Source: CAYPHJ01 sp964410485
Lineage (GTDB): Bacteria; Desulfobacterota; Binatia; UBA9968
NCBI GenBank assembly: GCA_964410485.1
Contig: CAYPHJ010000010.1
Coordinates: 1-64,000, forward strand
Direction: 5' to 3'
Length of the DNA: 64,000 nt
The notes beneath the pieces are model-generated. The model was not told the origin of the DNA, ran no database searches, and was given only the letters and a program-made list of their open reading frames with translations. Both the position numbers and the translations under genes were made by a program. Each line of letters starts with the position of its first letter. The stretch's first letter is position 1. Positions 58,047 through 64,000 of this stretch are shown here, in pieces.

Positions 58047-59137
58047 GGGATGGCTTGGCGGTCGATAAGTGGATTGTCCTCGCGGTGGCTGGTTTGCTGG
58101 CCCTTGGAGTCACCATGGTCCTGAGCACGAGCTATCTCTACTCTCAAGAACGTTTTGCCGATGGGACGTATTTTTTTCGCAAGCAGTTGCTGGCGATGGG
58201 AGTGGGTTTGATAGGCCTTGTGGTGTGCTGCTTTGTGCCGGCCTCTCTCTACCGCCGGCTGGCTTATCCACTGCTTGGCCTGACTCTTTTCGTTCTGGTG
58301 CTGGTGTTGGTTCCAGGCATCGGCTTGGCGCGCGGCGGTGCCCGGCGCTGGCTGATGTTGCCCGGCTTTGCTTTCCAACCTGCGGAGCTGGCAAAGCTGA
58401 CGGTCGTTGTTTACCTCGCACATTCGATGGCCAAAAAAGACGAGCACATGCGCAGTTTTGCCATTGGTGTTCTGCCGCATTTGCTCGTCGCCGGCGTTGT
58501 CTTGGGGTTGCTCCTGCTCGAGCCGGATTTCGGCACAGCGATTATTTTGGGAGCGTTGCTGTACACAATGCTGTTCGTCGGTGGCGCGCGCGTTTCCCAT
58601 CTCATGGCGACCAGCCTGATCGCGCTACCGCTGCTGATCTATGTCATGGTGTCGGCCGAATACCGCTTGCGGCGCTTGCTAACGTTCATAGACCCGTGGC
58701 GCGATCCATCGAGCAGCGGTTTTCAGGTGATTCAATCCCTCATCGCCTTTGGCTCCGGACAGCTGTGGGGCCGAGGTCTGGGCGAAAGCCGGCAGAAACT
58801 TTTCTACCTTCCCGAGGCGCATACCGACTTCGTGTTCTCGGTTATTGGAGAGGAGTTAGGTCTGCTTGGCGCAATGCTGGTTCTGGCGCTGTTCGCGATC
58901 ATCATTGCGCGCGGTCTCCGTCTCACGGCCCGTATTGAAGAGCCATTTGAGCACTATCTGGCGTTCGGCTTGACGGTTTTGCTGGGGCTGCAGGCGCTGA
59001 TTCATATGAGCGTGGTGATGGGACTGATGCCGACTAAAGGTCTGGTGCTTCCGTTCATCAGCTACGGCGGCTCCGCCATGGTCGTCAATTTGACGGAGGT
59101 GGGAATTCTGCTGGGTCTGTCACGGCGGAGAGTGTAG
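58043..59137 (+). CDS. ftsW: SEDS-family peptidoglycan glycosyltransferase FtsW
   Basis: 364 aa, about ten helices. SEDS blocks: PGIGLARGGARRWLMLPGFAFQPAELAKL, LEPDFGTAIIL, EAHTDFVFSVIGEELGLLGA and TKGLVLPFISYGGSAMVVNL. Polymerises glycan at the septum with FtsI. A GTG-started murG follows 2 nt after the stop. Confidence 0.95.
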   Translation: MRDGLAVDKWIVLAVAGLLALGVTMVLSTSYLYSQERFADGTYFFRKQLLAMGVGLIGLVVCCFVPASLYRRLAYPLLGLTLFVLVLVLVPGIGLARGGARRWLMLPGFAFQPAELAKLTVVVYLAHSMAKKDEHMRSFAIGVLPHLLVAGVVLGLLLLEPDFGTAIILGALLYTMLFVGGARVSHLMATSLIALPLLIYVMVSAEYRLRRLLTFIDPWRDPSSSGFQVIQSLIAFGSGQLWGRGLGESRQKLFYLPEAHTDFVFSVIGEELGLLGAMLVLALFAIIIARGLRLTARIEEPFEHYLAFGLTVLLGLQALIHMSVVMGLMPTKGLVLPFISYGGSAMVVNLTEVGILLGLSRRRV

Positions 59138-59139
59138 GC

Positions 59140-60213
59140 GTGCGCGTGATTCTGGCCGGCGGAGGAACGGGCGGTCATCTATTCCCCGGCCTGGCCGTTG
59201 CTCGTGAATTTCAACAACGGGACGTGAATTCGACAATTATGTTTGTTGGTACGGCACAGGGCATCGAGAGAAGAATCATTCCGGCCGAGGGCTTTACCCT
59301 CGAGATGATTCCGGTCAAAGGGCTCAAAGGAAGAGGTTTGCGCGGGTGGCTGGATGCTCTCTATGGCGTACCCGCAGGACTTTGCCGCTCGCTCACGATT
59401 ATACGGAGGTTTCGACCGGACCTTGTCATCGGGCTAGGGGGCTATGCTGCGGGACCGTGTGTGCTCGCCGCCAAGCTCAGACGCCTGCCTTGCGCCATCA
59501 TGGAGCAGAACCTGCGTCCCGGGTTTACGAATCGGACGCTCGCGCGAATCGTTGACCGGGTCTTCACTGCGTATCCTGAGAGCGGCGGCTACTTTCCCCG
59601 AGCGCGCGTCACGGACAGCGGCAATCCGGTGCGGTGGCGGACGCTTCCGCAGGTTGAGCGTAGTGCGAAATTTACGCTGTTGATATTCGGCGGCAGCGCG
59701 GGAGCGCACCGAGTCAATATTGCGGCCGTCGAGGCACTCGCCCAATTGCAGGCTCTCGGCACTCTGCTACGGGTGATTCACCAGACCGGGCAGGCGGATT
59801 TTTCTTCCGTGCAACAGGCTTATGCAGCGCTTCCCTTTGAGTGCGAGGTTTTGCCCTTCATCGACAAGATGGATGAAGCCTACGCGAAAGCCGATCTGGT
59901 GATCTGCCGTGCCGGCGCGAGCACGGTGGCGGAACTCACCGCCTACGGCAAGGCGGCGGTCCTGGTACCCTACCCGTACGCCATCGATGACCATCAACGT
60001 TGGAATGCGGAAGCGTTGCGCGATCGAGGAGCGGCCGAAATGATTCTCGATCGCGAGCTGAGCGGCACCATCCTGGCGCAGCGCTTGCGCCGGTATGTCG
60101 CCGAGCCCGGGCGCATCCAGGCGATGGCCGCGGCGGCCCGCGCTCTGGGGCGGCCCGATGCGGCGGGGCGAATCGTCAGCGAGTGTTATGCGCTGGCGGG
60201 CGCGAGTAGTTGA
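59140..60213 (+). CDS. murG: Lipid II synthase MurG (GlcNAc transferase)
   Basis: 357 aa, GTG start. GT-B fold peripheral enzyme: [95 protein letters not shown]. Adds GlcNAc to lipid I on the inner face of the membrane. The end overlaps the possible TTG start of murC. Confidence 0.96.
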   Translation: MRVILAGGGTGGHLFPGLAVAREFQQRDVNSTIMFVGTAQGIERRIIPAEGFTLEMIPVKGLKGRGLRGWLDALYGVPAGLCRSLTIIRRFRPDLVIGLGGYAAGPCVLAAKLRRLPCAIMEQNLRPGFTNRTLARIVDRVFTAYPESGGYFPRARVTDSGNPVRWRTLPQVERSAKFTLLIFGGSAGAHRVNIAAVEALAQLQALGTLLRVIHQTGQADFSSVQQAYAALPFECEVLPFIDKMDEAYAKADLVICRAGASTVAELTAYGKAAVLVPYPYAIDDHQRWNAEALRDRGAAEMILDRELSGTILAQRLRRYVAEPGRIQAMAAAARALGRPDAAGRIVSECYALAGASS

Positions 60214-61616
60214 GGATGACGAAACAAATATCGCAAAAGAAACACCGTATTCACTTTGTCGGCATCGGCGGCATCGGCATGAGCGGCATTGCCGAAGTGT
60301 TGCTGAATCTCGGCTATGTCGTCACCGGGTCGGATCTTCAAGAAACCGAGATCACGCAGCGTTTGCGCTCGCTGGGAGCGAAAGTTTACGTCGGGCATCA
60401 GGAACAAAACCTGTGCGGGAGCCCATCGGTGGTGGTGATCTCGACGGCGGTGAAATATTCGAACCCCGAGGTTCTCGAAGCGCGGCGGCGCCAGATCCCC
60501 GTCATTCCGCGGGCGGAAATGTTGGCCGAGCTGATGCGCATGAAACATGGCATCGCCATCGCGGGCAGCCATGGGAAAACGACGACCACTTCCATGATTG
60601 CCGCGGCGCTCAGCGCGGCCGGCTTGGACCCTACGATGGTGATCGGCGGGAGAGTTCGCATGCTTGGAACCAACGCGAAGATCGGACAGGGCGAAATACT
60701 CGTCGCCGAGGCTGACGAAAGTGACGGCAGCTTCTTGCTACTCTCGCCCACCATCGCCGTCGTGACCAACATTGACCGCGAACATATGGATTTTCATCAG
60801 ACCATGGAGCGGCTGAGCGAAAGTTTTTTGGATTTCATCAACAAGGTGCCTTTTTACGGTCTTTCCGTCTTGTGCCTGGACAACGCCAATGTGCAAGCGT
60901 TGCTGCCCAAGGTGAAGAAGCGGTTTGCCACCTATGGTCTTTCCGCCGATGCTGATTTTTCCGCGCAGGAGTTGACGTTCAAGTCCACCGGCGTGGAGTT
61001 CTCGGTGCTACACCGCGGCAAACGGCTAGGCTCCTTGCGGCTGCACGTGCCGGGCCGCCACAGCGCGACCAACGCTTTGGCCGCAGTTGCCGTCGCCCAC
61101 GAACTGGAGATTCCGTTCCGGCATGTCGCCGAAGCACTCGATCAGTTTTCCGGAATTCATCGCCGCTTTGAAATCAAGGGAGAACCGAATGGCATCACGG
61201 TCATCGACGACTATGGTCACCATCCGGCGGAAATCCGAGCGACGATCGGGGCCATCCGGGACAGCTGGAGACGGCCGTTGACGGTAGTCTTCCAGCCGCA
61301 TCGCTATAGCCGAACCCAGGACTTGTTTGACGAATTTCTGACCGCCTTCGAGGGCGCCGATCGGCTCATTCTGACCGAGATCTATCCTGCCGGAGAAGAT
61401 CCGATTGTCGGGATCAACGGTGAACTTCTGTATCAGGCGATCAAGCGAAAAGGGCATCTCGATGTCGAGTTCGTTGCGGACAAAAGCCAGATCGCCCGGC
61501 AGCTGGCGCCGCGGTTGGGTTGCGGGGACATCGTTCTTACGCTGGGGGCGGGCGACGTCTACAAGATCGGCGAAGCGTTGGTCAAAGAGTTACAGAGAAG
61601 TGGAGCGATGGAGTAA
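60210..61616 (+). CDS. murC: UDP-MurNAc:L-alanine ligase MurC
   Basis: 468 aa from a TTG (MRMTKQ) or 466 from the ATG at 60216; a GAGG lies between them, so the ATG lacks spacing. [25 protein letters not shown] loop [57 protein letters not shown] identify it. The last residues (RSGAME) come from an 8-nt-period repeat that begins at 61600 and supplies the stop. Confidence 0.96.
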   Translation: MRMTKQISQKKHRIHFVGIGGIGMSGIAEVLLNLGYVVTGSDLQETEITQRLRSLGAKVYVGHQEQNLCGSPSVVVISTAVKYSNPEVLEARRRQIPVIPRAEMLAELMRMKHGIAIAGSHGKTTTTSMIAAALSAAGLDPTMVIGGRVRMLGTNAKIGQGEILVAEADESDGSFLLLSPTIAVVTNIDREHMDFHQTMERLSESFLDFINKVPFYGLSVLCLDNANVQALLPKVKKRFATYGLSADADFSAQELTFKSTGVEFSVLHRGKRLGSLRLHVPGRHSATNALAAVAVAHELEIPFRHVAEALDQFSGIHRRFEIKGEPNGITVIDDYGHHPAEIRATIGAIRDSWRRPLTVVFQPHRYSRTQDLFDEFLTAFEGADRLILTEIYPAGEDPIVGINGELLYQAIKRKGHLDVEFVADKSQIARQLAPRLGCGDIVLTLGAGDVYKIGEALVKELQRSGAME

Positions 61617-61669
61617 TGGGTTGGGAGAGGGCGCAATACTCCAACACTCCACTACTCCATGACTCCAAT
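61600..61669. repeat. 8-nt-period array in inverted arms at the murC/murB junction (locus P8-d)
   Basis: Left arm gtggagc, gatggagt, aatggg (61600-61620). Right arm tactccaa, cactccac, tactccat, gactccaa (61638-61669). The arms pair across 17 nt. The array holds the murC stop (61614-61616), an ATG overlapping it, and ends 10 nt before the conserved murB start. Confidence 0.85.
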
Positions 61670-61678
61670 GGGCTTTTG

Positions 61679-62620
61679 ATGAGAGAAAACGCAGTCCATC
61701 AGTCTTTGCTCGCCGAGTTGAAGCTCATTGGCGGCATGAAGGTGAAGGTTGCCGAGCCTTTGGCGCCCCGTACGGCGATCAAAATCGGCGGGGCGGCGGA
61801 TTATTTCGTCGAAGTGGATAGCGGGCCGGGTTTGGCGAGCTTGTTGCGGGTTCTCGGGGAATATGGCGTGCCTCTTTGCCTCATGGGAAACGGCAGCAAT
61901 GTATTGATCAGCGACGAAGGGATCCGGGGAGCGGTCATTCATCTGGCGGGAGAATTCAAGCGCATGGAATGGCGCGAGGAGGGAGATGCGGTGCGCGGGC
62001 AAATCGGCGCGGCTTGCGCGCTCACGCAGCTGGTGCGCCAGGCTGCCCGCCGCGGATACGCCGGTCTCGAGTTCGCCGAAGGCATTCCCGGAACGGTTGG
62101 AGGCGCGCTTGTCATGAATGCAGGCGCGTACGGTTCTGAGTTCGAGAAGATCGTCGAGGAGGTGGAAGGAAGCACTCGTCACGGCGAGCCGTTTCGTTTC
62201 AGGCGACATGAGTTGAGCTTTACTTACCGCGATTCGCATTTGCCGCTGGGCAGCATCGTAACGCGAGTGCACCTGCAGCTCAGCCGCGAGCCCGCGGATG
62301 TCGTTAGTTTTAAGGTTCGCGAGCTCGTCGCCAGACGCAGAAGCAGCCAGCCCTCCGGTTATCCCAATTGCGGGTCAGTGTTTCGCAACCCGCCGGGGGA
62401 TTTTGCCGGCCGCCTGATCGAGGCTGCCGGTCTCAAAGGAAGGAAAATAGGCCGTTCGCAAATTTCCGAGCGGCACGCGAATTTTATTGTGAATCTTGGC
62501 GGCGCGAAAGCGGTGGAAGTACGCGGCTTGATGGAACTGGCACGCGCCGAGGTAAGACGACAGTTCGGCATCGAACTGGTGCCGGAAGTCCGCCTGCTGG
62601 GAGATTGGCCGGCAGCTTAG
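61679..62620 (+). CDS. murB: UDP-N-acetylenolpyruvoylglucosamine reductase MurB
   Basis: 313 aa from MRENAVHQ. FAD domain: PLAPRTAIKIGGAADYFVEV, LMGNGSNVLISDEGIRGAVIHL, GIPGTVGGALVMNAGAYG; the second half has YPNCGSVFRNPPGDFAGRLIEAAGLKG and the final SERHANFIVNLGGAKA. Reduces the enolpyruvyl group to make UDP-MurNAc. No ribosome site precedes this ATG because a repeat lies there. An ATG at 61616, coupled to the murC stop, would add 21 residues read from the repeat. Confidence 0.94.
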   Translation: MRENAVHQSLLAELKLIGGMKVKVAEPLAPRTAIKIGGAADYFVEVDSGPGLASLLRVLGEYGVPLCLMGNGSNVLISDEGIRGAVIHLAGEFKRMEWREEGDAVRGQIGAACALTQLVRQAARRGYAGLEFAEGIPGTVGGALVMNAGAYGSEFEKIVEEVEGSTRHGEPFRFRRHELSFTYRDSHLPLGSIVTRVHLQLSREPADVVSFKVRELVARRRSSQPSGYPNCGSVFRNPPGDFAGRLIEAAGLKGRKIGRSQISERHANFIVNLGGAKAVEVRGLMELARAEVRRQFGIELVPEVRLLGDWPAA

Positions 62621-62633
62621 AGAGGGTAGCATT

Positions 62634-63449
62634 ATGCCGCTTTTGCTTTACGGAAGAGACAATCGAAAACATACGACGCGCCGCTGGCGGCGCTCATCCG
62701 CTACGGCCGGTATTTTGGTTGTACTCGCCGTCGCCTCCTCGCTCTATTATTTTCGCGCATCGGTTCCGCCGGCGCTGGTCGAGGGCCGCGCCTTTGTGTT
62801 GGAGAACCCCTATTTTGCCGTTCGAGAGATTCACGTCCGCGGCGGCGAGAAGATCGGCGGCAATGAAGTTATCGCCATGGCCGGACTCAAGCAGGGCATG
62901 AACCTCTGGAACATCGAGCCTGCGGTAATCGAACAGAAAATCGCCCGCCTGCCCTGGGTGCGTCGGGTTCTGGTTCGGCGCGAATTTCCCCGACGCGTCG
63001 TGATTGAAGTCGAGGAGCGCGAGCCCAAAGCAATCGTGGCGATGGGAAAGCTCTACTACGTGGATAGCGACGGTATTGTGTTCAAGGAAGTCGGCCGCGG
63101 TGAAAAAGTGCACTTCCCCTTGCTCACCGGGTTCAAGCCGGAGGATCTCGCGAATGGCAGCGCGGGATTGCGCAACAGAATTCAGGATGCCGTCCGGGTC
63201 GGTGAGCTCATGGCGCAAGATTCGCACATGCTATCCGAGATTCACTTTGAGGCGCCGGATCGTCTGGTCGTCTATACCACCGCTTATCCGGTGGCCATGC
63301 GCCTGGGCTGGGGCGATTGGGAGGGAAAACTCCAACGATTGGATCGCGTGTTGTCGCTGTGGAAAGGGCATGAGGACCGGTTGGCTTCTGTGGACGTCAG
63401 TTTTCGCGATCAAGTGGTGACGCGCCTGAGAAAAAGCAATCGGAAGTAA
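62634..63449 (+). CDS. ftsQ: Cell division protein FtsQ
   Basis: 271 aa, bitopic: basic start (RRWRRSSATAG), one helix (GILVVLAVASSLYYF), then a POTRA domain (FAVREIHVRGGEKIGGNEVIAMAGLKQGMNLWNIEPAVIEQKIARLPWVRRVLVRREFPRRVVIEVEERE cut here by family blocks) and the beta domain (LYYVDSDGIVFKEV ... SVDVSFRDQVV). Joins FtsL and FtsB in divisome assembly. GAGAGGG site. No ddl gene lies before it. Confidence 0.92.
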   Translation: MPLLLYGRDNRKHTTRRWRRSSATAGILVVLAVASSLYYFRASVPPALVEGRAFVLENPYFAVREIHVRGGEKIGGNEVIAMAGLKQGMNLWNIEPAVIEQKIARLPWVRRVLVRREFPRRVVIEVEEREPKAIVAMGKLYYVDSDGIVFKEVGRGEKVHFPLLTGFKPEDLANGSAGLRNRIQDAVRVGELMAQDSHMLSEIHFEAPDRLVVYTTAYPVAMRLGWGDWEGKLQRLDRVLSLWKGHEDRLASVDVSFRDQVVTRLRKSNRK

Positions 63450-63568
63450 TAACAGTGGACATCCCGGCCCTTTGGGCGTGCGGCCGCAGGATACGGGAGG
63501 CGGGAGTCAGGCAGCTCCGTGCCAATCCATTTTACCCACGGTAAAGAGACGGAGACATCAACTGGATC

Positions 63569-64000
63569 ATGGCAAAAAAGCATAGCATCGTCGTCGGTTT
63601 GGATATCGGCACTTCCAAGGTATGCGCCATTGTCGGCGAAATGACTGAAGGAGGCAGCGAAATTATTGGTCTGGGTTCGCGGCCGTCGCACGGATTGCGC
63701 AAGGGCGTGGTGATCAACATTGAGACCACGGTGAGCGCGATCAAGAAAGCCGTCGAAGAGGCGGAACTGATGGCCGGCTGCGAAATCAACACGGTCTTCA
63801 CCGGCATTGCGGGGGGGCACATCAAAGGATTCAACAGCCATGGCATCGTGGCTGTGAAGAACAAGGAAGTGACTCAACGCGACGTGGACCGCGTCATCGA
63901 TGCCGCCAAGGCTGTGGCCATTCCAATGGACCGTGAGGTTCTGCATATCCTACCGCAGGAATACATTATCGATGACCAGGACGGCATCAAAGATCCGCTG
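63569..64000 (+). CDS. ftsA: Cell division protein FtsA (N-terminal part, cut by window end)
   Basis: The frame from the ATG runs open to the window end: 144 codons. It reads MAKKHSIVVGLDIGTSKVC, the actin-fold phosphate-1 loop, then GSRPSHGLRKGVVINIETTVSAI and VFTGIAGGHIKG of domain 1C, and HILPQEYIIDDQDGIKDP, the FtsA/PilM family segment. FtsA anchors FtsZ to the membrane and recruits the divisome. A 119-nt gap separates it from ftsQ, with a GGAG at 63551. Confidence 0.94.
   Translation, partial: MAKKHSIVVGLDIGTSKVCAIVGEMTEGGSEIIGLGSRPSHGLRKGVVINIETTVSAIKKAVEEAELMAGCEINTVFTGIAGGHIKGFNSHGIVAVKNKEVTQRDVDRVIDAAKAVAIPMDREVLHILPQEYIIDDQDGIKDPL

Overview
The window is about 57% GC and comes from the chromosome of a Gram-negative, probably aerobic, metabolically versatile bacterium. 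The mix is typical of uncultured soil or groundwater lineages formerly grouped with Deltaproteobacteria (Desulfobacterota, Binatota, NC10/Rokubacteria-like): a Bug-type solute receptor, UbiD, form-II molybdenum hydroxylase, amidohydrolases, a split cytochrome b with multiheme cytochrome, and a bacterial topoisomerase VI. This placement is inference from gene content. MurE carries the DNPR motif for meso-diaminopimelate, and AsmA, a CpxP/Spy-like protein and a lipoprotein imply a periplasm and outer membrane. No rRNA, tRNA or CRISPR was seen; RNase P RNA is present.

Layout. 1-6.0 kb: a glutathionyl-hydroquinone reductase remnant, a TctC/Bug solute receptor, a topoisomerase VI operon (top6B-top6A, minus strand) and thiD. 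6.3-13.4 kb: a minus-strand electron-transport operon running ispF, small membrane protein, Rieske protein, cytochrome b, cytochrome b C-terminal subunit, 55-aa membrane protein, octaheme cytochrome c, cupredoxin-like protein. 13.6-18.9 kb: DUF3750 protein, MFS exporter, ABC ATPase, SIMPL protein, polysaccharide deacetylase-like enzyme. 19-36 kb: transport and catabolism, with an NMT1-type ABC importer, UbiD decarboxylase, three-subunit molybdenum hydroxylase, CpxP/Spy-like protein, dienelactone hydrolase, two amidohydrolases and an ADP-forming acyl-CoA synthetase. 36.3-39.4 kb: a small defence-like island with a 5'-truncated restriction endonuclease, an N4/N6 DNA methyltransferase and a DUF262/DndB-like protein. 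39.7-47.9 kb: VOC protein, YihY, AsmA, rhomboid protease, FAD oxidase, zinc-ribbon coiled-coil protein, RNase H and rnpB. 48.2-64 kb: the division and cell wall (dcw) cluster in canonical order, mraZ-STAS-rsmH-ftsL-ftsI-murE-murF-mraY-murD-ftsW-murG-murC-murB-ftsQ-ftsA (ftsA cut by the window end), behind a good promoter with MraZ boxes. The STAS gene is an unusual insertion in this cluster, and ddl is absent between murB and ftsQ.

The most unusual feature is not a gene. Many intergenic spaces hold short-period arrays (7, 8 or 9 nt units, strongly degenerate) that often face each other as inverted arms and so can fold into long hairpins. They abut or supply start and stop codons of genes (DUF3750 protein, MFS exporter, murC/murB). 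One copy of the 7-nt type sits in frame inside murE, adding about 22 residues. Other repeats include a 139-bp MITE-like element, two copies of a GTCATTCTGAG-type repeat and an AAATCCCCC/GGGGGATTT element.
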